A DNA stretch of 64,000 nucleotides, from assembly GCF_004770105.1 (NCBI RefSeq), contig NZ_RQEY01000012.1, positions 248,001-312,000 on the forward strand. Reading direction: 5' to 3'. The notes under the pieces were generated by a model. That model saw nothing but the letters and a program-made list of their open reading frames with translations. It did not search any database and was not told the origin of the DNA. Numbering within the stretch: position 1 is the first letter of the stretch; every line of letters starts with the position of its first letter. Positions 1 to 7,427 of the stretch are shown piece after piece. The stretch is from Leptospira andrefontaineae. Lineage in GTDB: Bacteria; Spirochaetota; Leptospiria; Leptospirales; Leptospiraceae. Both the position numbers and the translations under genes were made by a program.

Positions 1-255
1 CGTCCCGGATTCTTTCACCGTGGAGAACTTCTTGGCATAGTTAATCGATCGATTTCTTGCGATCGTGTATAACAGCTTTAGAGCTTGCTCTTTGTTTAAG
101 TCGGAATTGGAATACTTCTTAAAAAAATTAAGAAATGTATCCTGCATGAGGTCTGAGGCAGTTTCCGGATTTCCCGTATACTTATACAAGAAATCAAAAA
201 TTCTCCCGTTGGATTCCCGATACAGGGTCTCCATAAAATCTTTTCGGGATGCCAT
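1..255 (-). CDS. ECF-type RNA polymerase sigma factor, N-terminal part (cut by window edge)
   Basis: The first 85 codons of a leftward gene start at ATG 255 and run off the left edge. The translation begins MASRKDFMETLYRE and contains an RIFDFLYKYTGNPETASDL stretch followed by a QDTFLNFFKKY helix and a TIARNRSINY segment. This is the pattern of sigma-70 region 2 (core binding and -10 recognition) in extracytoplasmic-function sigma factors. Region 4 and any downstream anti-sigma gene lie outside the window, so subgroup and regulon cannot be given. I worked this translation out by hand from the complementary strand. Confidence 0.8.
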   Translation of the reverse strand, partial: MASRKDFMETLYRESNGRIFDFLYKYTGNPETASDLMQDTFLNFFKKYSNSDLNKEQALKLLYTIARNRSINYAKKFSTVKESGT

Positions 256-687
256 TACACAAAGATTCCAACTCGAAACGCTTAATTCAAGTAATTTCCG
301 ACGGCTGTTCTAAACTATACCCTTTTCTCCTCTTCGCGAATGGGCTTTGATAGAGATAACATATCGGGTTAGGCTTTTTTACATGCAGGAGAAAAATTTG
401 TAGGAAGGTTTACATTTTTTCGAATTTTCAATTTTAAGAAAGAGAAGAAGAAGCGCTTCGAAAGTAGATCGGCCCGAGATCGAGGGGATTGATTTTTAGA
501 AGTTAGATAAGATTGGAGTTTTGTAGTAACTTCGACAAGAGAAGAGAGAAATCCTAGGTCCGTCGAAGTTACTATCTTAACTTTGATTCGCGATATTTCA
601 ATGAGACATAATTTTTGGCCTTCAGGCACTCCAGGTCCTTTTCAATTAGGCCGATAAAGTCTGTATCAACCCGAGAATCCAGTTAGA
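256..687. other. Gene-free spacer with an inverted repeat
   Basis: No convincing gene is seen. The stretch should hold the promoter of the leftward sigma factor. It carries two copies of a GTAGTAACTTCGAC element in opposite orientation (523-536 and 562-575, the second with one change), and a third copy lies at 721-734 beyond it. An 86-codon leftward frame at 369-629 crosses both repeats and resembles no family I know, so I do not call it a gene. Confidence 0.5.
523..575. repeat. Inverted pair of GTAGTAACTTCGAC elements
   Basis: The 14-base word at 523-536 is repeated as its reverse complement at 562-575 with one mismatch, giving a stem of about 14 bp around a 25-base loop. Copies of the same word occur at 721-734, 4318-4331 (one mismatch) and, reversed, at 4420-4433, with a partial copy near 4458. 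All lie in or beside non-coding DNA. The function is unknown. Confidence 0.7.
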
Positions 688-981
688 ATGAGTCGAGCCC
701 TTCAAGTCCTAGTCTTTTTTGTAGTAACTTCGACAATCCTCCACCCCTCCCCAGAGGTTTCCTTTCCAAACGAAACTCCTGAATCAAAACCTCTCTTAAG
801 AGTCCTTCCCGCATTCAGAAAAGAGGAATGCGACTGGGCAATTCGCTGGGACGTTTGCCTCAGATGCATTTCGAGTAGATACAGGTATGCTCAAAGGATA
901 CATTTTTATCCTTCTGGGTTATATAGGGAACATGGATGTTATTCTGAGGAAAAAGGTTTCTTTTTGATAAAAGAAGATTAA
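688..981 (+). CDS. Possible small hypothetical protein
   Basis: A 97-codon frame starts at ATG 688. Its first part overlaps a repeat copy (721-734), which argues against the early start. The second half is richer in cysteine and aromatic residues (ECDW, DVCLRC, HGCYSEE) and looks more protein-like. The stop codon directly precedes a terminator-type hairpin at 984-1000, which favours a real transcript end here. No family is recognised; it could equally be a chance frame. Confidence 0.35.
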   Translation: MSRALQVLVFFVVTSTILHPSPEVSFPNETPESKPLLRVLPAFRKEECDWAIRWDVCLRCISSRYRYAQRIHFYPSGLYREHGCYSEEKGFFLIKED

Positions 982-983
982 GA

Positions 984-1008
984 GCCGGAAGAAATCCGGC
1001 CCTTTATT
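984..1008. terminator. Probable bidirectional terminator
   Basis: A short GCCGG/CCGGC hairpin with a 7-base loop (984-1000) is followed on the plus strand by a T-rich run. It sits between the stop of the 688-981 frame and the stop of the leftward lipoprotein gene at 1018, so it could serve both directions. Confidence 0.55.
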
Positions 1009-1017
1009 TATTAGAAA

Positions 1018-1296
1018 TTACTTCTTACAAGTAGCGAGAGCTGCAAGTGATTTAGAAGATTTTAAACAAGTAAGATCGTATTTACCAGTCATACACTCTT
1101 TGAGTAGATGAGCGGAAATTTGACCTTGCATAGCTTTCAGTTTATCTGCCTGCTCTGGAGTTTGACCAACAGCAAGGTTGGAAATCAATTCGTTTACAAC
1201 TGGATCACATTCTGCTTGGCTAACTTTCGCTCCGCCGCAAGAAATAAGACCTGCAAAAATTAGAATCGTAAGGATCGAAAAAAACGTGTTTTTCAT
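1018..1296 (-). CDS. Small leptospiral lipoprotein
   Basis: This 92-residue protein has a positively charged start, a hydrophobic stretch and a lipobox ending GLISC at about residues 16-20, so it is probably lipidated and exported. The mature part has three further cysteines (AECDPV, KECMTGKYDLTC) and a fourth near the end (ATCKK), suggesting two disulfides. It resembles a class of small Leptospira lipoproteins of unknown role (I believe TIGR04454, not checked). An AGAGG ribosome-binding site precedes ATG 1296. Confidence 0.75.
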   Translation of the reverse strand: MKNTFFSILTILIFAGLISCGGAKVSQAECDPVVNELISNLAVGQTPEQADKLKAMQGQISAHLLKECMTGKYDLTCLKSSKSLAALATCKK

Positions 1297-1448
1297 GCAA
1301 AGACCTCTGCGAATTTTTAATTCTATGTCGCTAATATTAGCCCGAGTCGAATCTCTAACTAGATTAAATCGAAAATTTCCAAAACCTTGGATAATTCCGA
1401 CAGTTTAACGACGAAGGCCATTCTAATGATTCCCATTCTATAGAAAAG

Positions 1449-3350
1449 TTATTTTTTAGTCGGGAAAATAGTTATGCCGTAATAGGAAACTGACTTTTCT
1501 CCCTTGAAGGTCAGTATTCTTTTTTTAGAGTCGAACTTCCAAGTACCTGCATTTACCAGCACTTCGAAACCTTTTCCGTAATGTATTTCCGGAAGAAAGA
1601 TCTCTGCTACTGGAATTTCATCTCCTTCTTTTCGGAAGGAATATTTGAACATGGATTTTCCCATATCGAAGCTGATCGCTTCCGGATTTCCTTTGGTGCG
1701 GATCGGATAAGGTCTGGAGAATGCTCTGACTGCCCTTCCCCCATCTTCATCTATACTTTTAGGAGTGTCCAAAGAATAGAGAGAAAGATCTTCCTCGTTC
1801 CATCTATCTCCTAAACTATGAGTATTATCTGGAGTATAATTCCATAATGTATAATGTACGAAATTTTTCTCGATAGAAGTTATGATACGATCCAGAGAAG
1901 CTTCTAAGTGAGAATAATTTTTTGTTCTGAACGCCAGACGTCCATTCATGTCCATTGGGATCCCCGTTTCTCCGATCACTGTAGGACAATTATTCATCTT
2001 CTTGATAGAAACTTCTTTGATCATTCTAATCGTGTCTTCGTAAGCTTTCTCTACATTCTTCTTTCCGAATATTGGGATCTGCTTGAAAATATGAACTCCG
2101 AACCAAGGAATAAAACGTTTAAACATTAAAACGGAAACATCATACCAATGGGTCGCGTTGATTACGGTTCCTTCCCCTTTTTTTGGTTTTTCGTTCCAGT
2201 CCAATTCTAAACTTCCTGGATCCGATTCCACGAATATGGAGAATTTTTTCTGAACGGATTGTATTCTAGTTTTGAATCTTTTGATAAATGGAAGCATGAA
2301 TTCAGGGTAGAATTCTATCTTTCTTCCTCTATACTTATTAAAATAATCAGGACGAAGTAACATTGGAGCGCCATTCGGGTCGTAATCCCAAACTCCATGC
2401 TGTCTCCAAATACAATGTTTTCCTTCCTGCCAAAGAGGAACCGACTTAGTATTTAATTTGGTTTTCCCTAAATTGAATCCTGTAAACCCGAGCATATAAG
2501 CATTGTTTGCTCTTACAGTTCTTCCCTCTGACAAAAACATTTCTTGGAAAGGAGAAGTAGTTAGAAGTTTTCCAAAACCAAGCCCGGAAAATTCTCCGAT
2601 ATTCTTTTTACCGATCCATCCAGGAGAAGGTTCATTCAAAGAATCGAATCCTAAAACGTTTTTGTATTTAGCAACCTTCTTCGCTATTTTACACATCGCT
2701 TCTATATAATGATCTTGTAAAAAGGTTTCTACATTCTTCCCGCGAATAGAAAGTTTAGGCGCAAATGTTTTTCCTCCGAAAAATAGAGTGAACATTGTAG
2801 CACAGGCATATTTCTGATAATTGAGAGGCCAAGACATTCTTCTGTAATTCCTGCCTTGAAAATGATGAACGATCGCAGTATCGGAATCTTTAATATTCTC
2901 GATATTCATTCCAACTTCTTCCAAAGTCCAACCTGGTGCTCCATCACCTCCCGTGAATCTAGACCAAACATCTTGGTGAGGATCTATAAAAACGTAGAAT
3001 CCTTTTTTGTCGGCGAGTGCCACCATTCTTTCAATATAATCTAAATATGCTTGGTCGTATTTGCCTGGACCTAAATGTTCCACTGCTTCCCAAGTAACAA
3101 GAAAGCGGAGAAAGTTGAATCCCCACTTTCTCAAACGATCCAAATGTTCGGCAGCTTCCTTTTCTTCTAAAGGCCTTCCGACAAAGGAAACTTTTCTGTG
3201 ATCATAAAATGTTAAGGACTGGTCGAAATGTGTGGTTCCATCCGGTTTGAATGGAAGTTTGGAACTTCCCGAAAGATTCACTCCTCTTAACTGGAGAATA
3301 TATCCTTCCGAATCTATAAAATTCCCGTCTTCTACCTTGATTTCCAGCAT
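1449..3350 (-). CDS. Glycoside hydrolase family 5, glycosylceramidase-like
   Basis: This 633-residue enzyme has the GH5 TIM-barrel hallmarks: LRGVNLSG near residue 21, DPHQDVW at 123-129, an NEP acid/base motif with Glu240, and a VIGETG nucleophile motif with Glu461. The C-terminal WNYTPDN and GDRWNEEDLS segments match the endoglycoceramidase/glucosylceramidase branch (GH5_12-like) rather than cellulases. No signal peptide is visible, so a cytoplasmic role on glycolipids or sterol glucosides is possible. It starts 6 bp after the patatin gene stop, so the two are probably co-transcribed. The substrate is inferred from family resemblance only. Confidence 0.8.
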   Translation of the reverse strand: MLEIKVEDGNFIDSEGYILQLRGVNLSGSSKLPFKPDGTTHFDQSLTFYDHRKVSFVGRPLEEKEAAEHLDRLRKWGFNFLRFLVTWEAVEHLGPGKYDQAYLDYIERMVALADKKGFYVFIDPHQDVWSRFTGGDGAPGWTLEEVGMNIENIKDSDTAIVHHFQGRNYRRMSWPLNYQKYACATMFTLFFGGKTFAPKLSIRGKNVETFLQDHYIEAMCKIAKKVAKYKNVLGFDSLNEPSPGWIGKKNIGEFSGLGFGKLLTTSPFQEMFLSEGRTVRANNAYMLGFTGFNLGKTKLNTKSVPLWQEGKHCIWRQHGVWDYDPNGAPMLLRPDYFNKYRGRKIEFYPEFMLPFIKRFKTRIQSVQKKFSIFVESDPGSLELDWNEKPKKGEGTVINATHWYDVSVLMFKRFIPWFGVHIFKQIPIFGKKNVEKAYEDTIRMIKEVSIKKMNNCPTVIGETGIPMDMNGRLAFRTKNYSHLEASLDRIITSIEKNFVHYTLWNYTPDNTHSLGDRWNEEDLSLYSLDTPKSIDEDGGRAVRAFSRPYPIRTKGNPEAISFDMGKSMFKYSFRKEGDEIPVAEIFLPEIHYGKGFEVLVNAGTWKFDSKKRILTFKGEKSVSYYGITIFPTKK

Positions 3351-3356
3351 TAGATC

Positions 3357-4241
3357 TTAATCTTCCCCGAATTGAATCTTAGCGTCTTCGTATCCGCGGC
3401 TGATCAGATAGTCCGCTTGCACTTGAGAGAAATTTAATATACTTCCGAAACCGAGAGAAGTCCTCGGGCCGATCACTCTGATCTTATAATCCGTTTTTTC
3501 AGGTTCGGAGAAGGACAATAATGATTTGGTAAAGCCCTTCTTCTTATTATCCTTTTGTTTTTTTTGATATTGCAGATTTGCCATAATAGTCTGAAAGGAC
3601 CCGATCAAAGAAAGTTCGAACACTCTCTCGAGTCCGTCCCTTCTGTTCCGTGGAAGCCCCATATTCACTCCTCCCACAGGAGACAACAATACTACTACTA
3701 TCTCTTTTGCGCCTCTTTCTACCGCAGGAAGTATCGGCACATTCGCCATCACTCCCCCATCCCAATGAGGTTTTCCATCCACATATTGCCAAGGAAAGAT
3801 CAATGGTATGGCAGAAGAAGCCATCACATGTTCTATATCGATATCCTTGTTCCCGAAAAAAACAAGTTCGGCGGTCAGGATATTCACCGCAGTGATTATG
3901 ATCTCCATTGGATTTTTTCGCATATTACGAAAATCTAATTGAGAATAGAGTAAATACTTTAAGGGGGTCGTGTCTGCAAGTGGCGAGAATCTGCGAAAGA
4001 TCAGATCCAGGAAATCATTCCAGATGGAATATTTCATCACCTTCTGGATCTCGATGGATTTCCAAAGATCAATGATCCTGGCTGCATCCATCCCACAACC
4101 CATTGCGGAGGCGGTGATCGCGCCCACGGAAGTTCCACAGACTACATCCGGTTTGAATCCGATTTCTTCTAAATATTTTAGGACCCCGGCATGATATGCG
4201 CCTCGAGCGCCTCCACCGGATAATACCAAAGCCCGCTTCAT
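3357..4241 (-). CDS. Patatin-like phospholipase
   Basis: This 294-residue protein has the complete patatin catalytic set: the oxyanion loop GGGARGAYHAG at 9-19, the nucleophile elbow GTSVG with Ser38, and the DGG motif with Asp161. Members hydrolyse acyl esters of phospholipids or glycerolipids with a Ser-Asp dyad. No signal peptide or beta-barrel extension is seen, so it is of the short cytoplasmic or peripheral type. It is the first gene of a probable two-gene unit with the GH5 enzyme, which suggests glycolipid and phospholipid turnover. A TTGGA site lies just upstream of ATG 4241. Confidence 0.88.
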   Translation of the reverse strand: MKRALVLSGGGARGAYHAGVLKYLEEIGFKPDVVCGTSVGAITASAMGCGMDAARIIDLWKSIEIQKVMKYSIWNDFLDLIFRRFSPLADTTPLKYLLYSQLDFRNMRKNPMEIIITAVNILTAELVFFGNKDIDIEHVMASSAIPLIFPWQYVDGKPHWDGGVMANVPILPAVERGAKEIVVVLLSPVGGVNMGLPRNRRDGLERVFELSLIGSFQTIMANLQYQKKQKDNKKKGFTKSLLSFSEPEKTDYKIRVIGPRTSLGFGSILNFSQVQADYLISRGYEDAKIQFGED

Positions 4242-4317
4242 TCCAAATATGATCCTGCCGGAGTCAGTCTTAGGTTCCTCAGGTAAATTTCAAGACGGAA
4301 TATTGATTTTGAAGTTT

Positions 4318-4470
4318 GTAGTATCTTCGACGATTTCATGCGAGTTCGTCTTAACATGGATATCAGTAGCTAATATGAACTTAGGACCAGGATGAAAGAG
4401 AGGAGATCTTGGAATTAGCGTCGAAGTTACTACAAATTTCGCATCAGGGTTCCCTGAAACTTCGACAACA
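4318..4470. repeat. Second cluster of GTAGTAACTTCGAC elements
   Basis: A direct copy with one change lies at 4318-4331, a perfect reversed copy with flanking TACAAA at 4420-4436, and a partial copy (ACTTCGACAA) at about 4459-4468. The direct and reversed copies face each other across about 90 bases, as at 523-575. They lie upstream of the leftward patatin gene, in its probable 5' region. Confidence 0.65.
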
Positions 4471-4578
4471 TCTGGAAAGGAAGAAATTAAAACCTTCTGA
4501 GTGTCTGCGTCTAGCTATGCTAAATGCCCGAAAGTGACCAATTCTCGGAACTCAGAAAGGCCAGTGGTCTGATGGTAT

Positions 4579-4607
4579 TGCAATAGGTCCAAGAGGGCCT
4601 TTTTGCA
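4579..4607. terminator. Stable hairpin, terminator-like on the plus strand
   Basis: On the plus strand AGGTCC (4585-4590) and GGGCCT (4595-4600) pair around an AAGA loop, followed by five T residues. Outer TGCAA and TTGCA arms (4579-4583, 4603-4607) extend the stem. On the minus strand one pair is broken (C opposite A), so the structure is best on plus. A TGGTCTG segment just before it could also pair with CAGACCA near 4698-4704. The role is unknown. Confidence 0.45.
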
Positions 4608-4618
4608 GGGGCCTGGGC

Positions 4619-4680
4619 TATTGCTCAGCCACCTCACAGGTCATTTTCTTGCTGCAACTGTCGCTACTCAACTAAACCAC
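4619..4680 (-). other. Candidate 17-codon leader ORF with strong ribosome-binding site
   Basis: Reading leftward, an AAAGGAGGTG sequence (about 4678-4687) is followed after five bases by a TTG that opens a 17-codon frame reading roughly LSSDSCSKKMTCEVAEQ and ending at TAG. Such a near-perfect Shine-Dalgarno is unusual for random DNA. It sits between a promoter-like pair and a hairpin, the arrangement of a leader peptide, but no regulated gene follows closely. Confidence 0.3.
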
Positions 4681-4700
4681 CTCCTTTAACGTGTGGCCAG

Positions 4701-4728
4701 ACCATATTCTGTCGCATTAAAAAGTCAA
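4701..4728 (-). promoter_or_regulatory. Sigma-70-like promoter, leftward
   Basis: On the minus strand TTGACT (4723-4728) and TATGGT (4701-4706) are separated by 16 bases. Transcription would run left through the leader-type ORF towards the patatin gene about 450 bp away. No experimental support; matched by eye. Confidence 0.35.
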
Positions 4729-4764
4729 GAAATGTCCGTATTTTTTTACGGATTTCAGAAACAA

Positions 4765-4789
4765 GTTTCCTAAACGTAACTTAGGAAAC
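4765..4789 (-). terminator. Hairpin at the end of the MFS gene
   Basis: GTTTCCTAA (4765-4773) and TTAGGAAAC (4781-4789) form a 9-bp stem with a 7-base loop overlapping the stop codon of the leftward MFS gene, followed on that strand by TTGTTTC. It is a plausible but not classic intrinsic terminator. Confidence 0.45.
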
Positions 4790-6001
4790 TATTTTCACCT
4801 TTCGGGACAGATAGAGAGCGAGAAGATTAAAACCGACCGCAAAGTAACCTACTATATCAAATCTTTCGAAAGTTCCATTCGGCAATTGGATCAGGATTGC
4901 TCCCGCAAGAAGTGCCCCAATACCTGTTGCCACACTCTGCAAGCTTGAATTCACAGACATGAAACTTCCCCTGACCTCAGGTCGAATGGCAGAAGTTAAC
5001 ATTGCCATAGAAGGAATAACCCGACCGGATACTAGGACCATAAAAACTGTCGTAACTCCGAGTGCCATGTAAACTGGCAGATCCTTAGGCAAATGAGTAA
5101 TCGCTAGAATAGGTAGTAAGGCGAGAAGAACTAGGATCAGAAAAACCTTATGTTTCCCGAACTTATCAGACATGAACCCGACAATCCAGGAAGAAACAAA
5201 AGTACAGATCCCTCCGATCTCATAGATATGGCTAACCTGAGTCTTGGAGAAGCCCATATTCCTCTCCATAAAAACAGCTATCGAAGTTACGACAGTAAAT
5301 CCACCCAAGATCACGCTCATAAAAAATGCCAGAGCTACCAAATGATCTCTCTTAGAAAGTACACCGATTAGCTGGCTAAAATCCGCCATCTTCTGCTTTT
5401 CCATTTTAGAAGGAAGACTAGGCAAATATAGAATGGCCAGAACCAGGATTGGAAGCCCTAAAACCACGATAAATGCAAACGTATAATTCCAGCCGGAACT
5501 CATCGCAATTCGTATGCCTGAAGGAACTCCTAAAACGGAGGCAGCGGAAAATGCGCCCATCACTCCACCCATAGCCTTCCCTCTCTTTTCGATCGGGAAA
5601 ACATCCCCAATGATGGAAAGAATCACCCCGCTGATCATCCCGCCGAAAATCCCGGCAGTGACCCTTGCAAAAAGAAGAAATGAATACGTATTAGCAACCG
5701 CACAAAGCGCAGTTCCTACTAAAAATCCTATATATAAAAAGATAGCAGCAGACTTACGATTAAAACGATCTATAAAGTTAGCTCCGATCAAAGCAGCAAT
5801 TGCAGCCGCAAATGAATAAGAAGAAAGAACTAAGGAAAACATCGCAGTATCGATCTGGAACTGCTTCAAAAAATAATCCTGAAGCGGAAACATGATCATA
5901 AAATCCATGATATTCGTGAATTGAATACTCGCAAGAAGCAGGATCAGAAATAATTCATGACGCACTATTTTGGTTTTAGGAAGTGAAGCTACTGATTCCA
6001 T
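4781..6001 (-). CDS. Major facilitator superfamily transporter
   Basis: About 406 residues with around twelve hydrophobic segments. The first half carries NFIDRFNRKSAA and the motif-A-like loop GFMSDKFGKHKV appears in the second half, with FARVTAGIFGG and FPIEKRGKAMGG typical of drug:proton antiporter-type MFS proteins. The substrate is unknown. I chose ATG 6001 because it gives an MESVASLPKTK start; a TTG at 6049 would add 16 residues and has no better ribosome-binding site. It stands alone between a spacer and a rightward diguanylate cyclase. Confidence 0.82.
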   Translation of the reverse strand: MESVASLPKTKIVRHELFLILLLASIQFTNIMDFMIMFPLQDYFLKQFQIDTAMFSLVLSSYSFAAAIAALIGANFIDRFNRKSAAIFLYIGFLVGTALCAVANTYSFLLFARVTAGIFGGMISGVILSIIGDVFPIEKRGKAMGGVMGAFSAASVLGVPSGIRIAMSSGWNYTFAFIVVLGLPILVLAILYLPSLPSKMEKQKMADFSQLIGVLSKRDHLVALAFFMSVILGGFTVVTSIAVFMERNMGFSKTQVSHIYEIGGICTFVSSWIVGFMSDKFGKHKVFLILVLLALLPILAITHLPKDLPVYMALGVTTVFMVLVSGRVIPSMAMLTSAIRPEVRGSFMSVNSSLQSVATGIGALLAGAILIQLPNGTFERFDIVGYFAVGFNLLALYLSRKVKIVS

Positions 6002-6311
6002 ATACTTACCAAGATTTTTTATGTGAGTTATAAAGAGATAAATTTTCAAAAGATCCGAATTTTACTCATATAAATTTGTTCTTACAAAGTTTGGAGCCTA
6101 AATAAATCCGGACTGATCGTCTAGAACTGAGTTCAAGAAATTTCCAAAATTATAGAAATGAGATTTTGATGGGGATCTGGATGACGAATCGGCACCCGAG
6201 TTTATTTCCATGTTAGTAAATAATTTTCAGATTTTTGTTACTCGGATTTTTCACTTACTTTCTTCAAAGCGTATAAACCTAAATCTTCATCCGTCTATCT
6301 GAGTATCTGCT

Positions 6312-7427
6312 ATGAAACTCAGAAGATATCTTTCGGAAGACTTTTCTTATTCGAAATCGGGAGAAATCCGCAAACTTCGGACTCTAGATAATGACAAGTC
6401 CGTCAGAATACTTAGCATCTTCGCACTTTTAATCTCCTGCATTCTTTTAGCTCAGAATACGCTTTCTCCAGGAACACCTAGCGGTGGACATCTTCAACTT
6501 CTATACGGTTTAAGTTTCGGAAGTTCCGCATTATTCTCCAGTTTGATGCTAGCAGTATTAGCCTTAAAGGACATAAAAGGCAGAAAACTTTCCTATTTTG
6601 CAATGATAGGTTATGTGGGCATTCTGACTTCCACCACTACATTTGCAACCTTAGTGGATCAATATCACACTTCCGATTATTCCGCTTTTTGTTTTGGGCT
6701 ACTTCTACTTCCTCTATTCTTAAGAGCAAGTTTTGTGACCTATCTGGCGATCATTTCCATAAATGTTATCTTCTTTTCATTAGGTTATTCTTATATGATA
6801 GAAAGAGAACTCAGTTCCGCTGTTCTTACTCCTATCATCGCATTCTCGATTGCAAGTATGGGAGCGGCAATAAATGTAGAAGGTACCAGATTAAAAAGTA
6901 ATCTTCTACAATTACAATTGGAAGAATCTAATAAAAATCTAAAAGAACTTTCTCATAAAGATTCCTTAACCGGTCTTTTTAACAGAAGACATCTAATGGA
7001 ATCCTTAAGCACTCTTTTGGCTGCTTCTAAAAGATATGATTTTCCTTTGTCGGTCCTTTTACTCGATTTAGACCATTTCAAAAAGGCAAACGATTCCTTA
7101 GGACACCAAGTGGGAGATAAGTTACTCTCAACAATCGGAAGATTATTGTCCGGGTTAGTAAGAGATTGTGATGTAGCTGCACGTTATGGCGGAGAAGAAT
7201 TCTGCGTAGTACTTTCTAACACGAACGTAGAAGGAGCAAAATTTGTTGCGGAAAGGATCCGAGCTCGGATCGAAACCGAAACTTTCGAAGAAATCCCTTG
7301 GACAATCACTGTAAGTATAGGTGTTGCTGGGAGAGAAAATGACGAAAGTCCGGAAGACTTCCTAAAAGCAGCGGACAAAAAATTATACGAATCAAAGGCT
7401 GCCGGAAGGAACAGAGTCTCTGCTTAA
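6312..7427 (+). CDS. Membrane-anchored diguanylate cyclase (GGDEF)
   Basis: A 371-residue protein with about six transmembrane segments between residues 30 and 185, a short linker helix, and a GGDEF domain from about 210. The active-site GGEEF is at 293-297 and an RDCD inhibitory site (284-287) lies five residues before it, so it should make cyclic di-GMP and be product-inhibited. DSLTGLFNRRHL and LDLDHFKKANDSLGH are the usual substrate-binding elements. The membrane part resembles no sensor domain I can name. Its last 36 bp overlap the end of the convergent symporter gene. Confidence 0.9.
   Translation: MKLRRYLSEDFSYSKSGEIRKLRTLDNDKSVRILSIFALLISCILLAQNTLSPGTPSGGHLQLLYGLSFGSSALFSSLMLAVLALKDIKGRKLSYFAMIGYVGILTSTTTFATLVDQYHTSDYSAFCFGLLLLPLFLRASFVTYLAIISINVIFFSLGYSYMIERELSSAVLTPIIAFSIASMGAAINVEGTRLKSNLLQLQLEESNKNLKELSHKDSLTGLFNRRHLMESLSTLLAASKRYDFPLSVLLLDLDHFKKANDSLGHQVGDKLLSTIGRLLSGLVRDCDVAARYGGEEFCVVLSNTNVEGAKFVAERIRARIETETFEEIPWTITVSIGVAGRENDESPEDFLKAADKKLYESKAAGRNRVSA

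Larger units (their letters stand above)
4242..4780. other. 539-bp spacer with repeats and candidate leader RNA
   Basis: No full-size gene is seen. The right part (about 4510-4730) holds hairpins, a promoter-like pair and a leader-type short ORF on the minus strand. The left part (4318-4470) holds copies of the GTAGTAACTTCGAC element. A TCCGTA/TACGGA hairpin (4735-4752) and a hairpin overlapping the MFS stop codon (4765-4789) lie at the right end. Confidence 0.5.

Noticed and set aside
369..629. 86-codon leftward frame in the first spacer
   Set aside because: It crosses both inverted repeat copies, has no family resemblance and no clear ribosome-binding site; more likely a chance frame.
4500..4710. 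tRNA, cobalamin riboswitch or other known RNA class
   Set aside because: A GCAACTGT word resembling the B12 box caught my eye, but the other conserved parts are absent and no cloverleaf can be drawn. I kept it only as an unclassified candidate.
5270..5290. Extra copy of the CGAAGTTAC repeat in the MFS gene
   Set aside because: Only a short partial match within coding sequence; probably chance.
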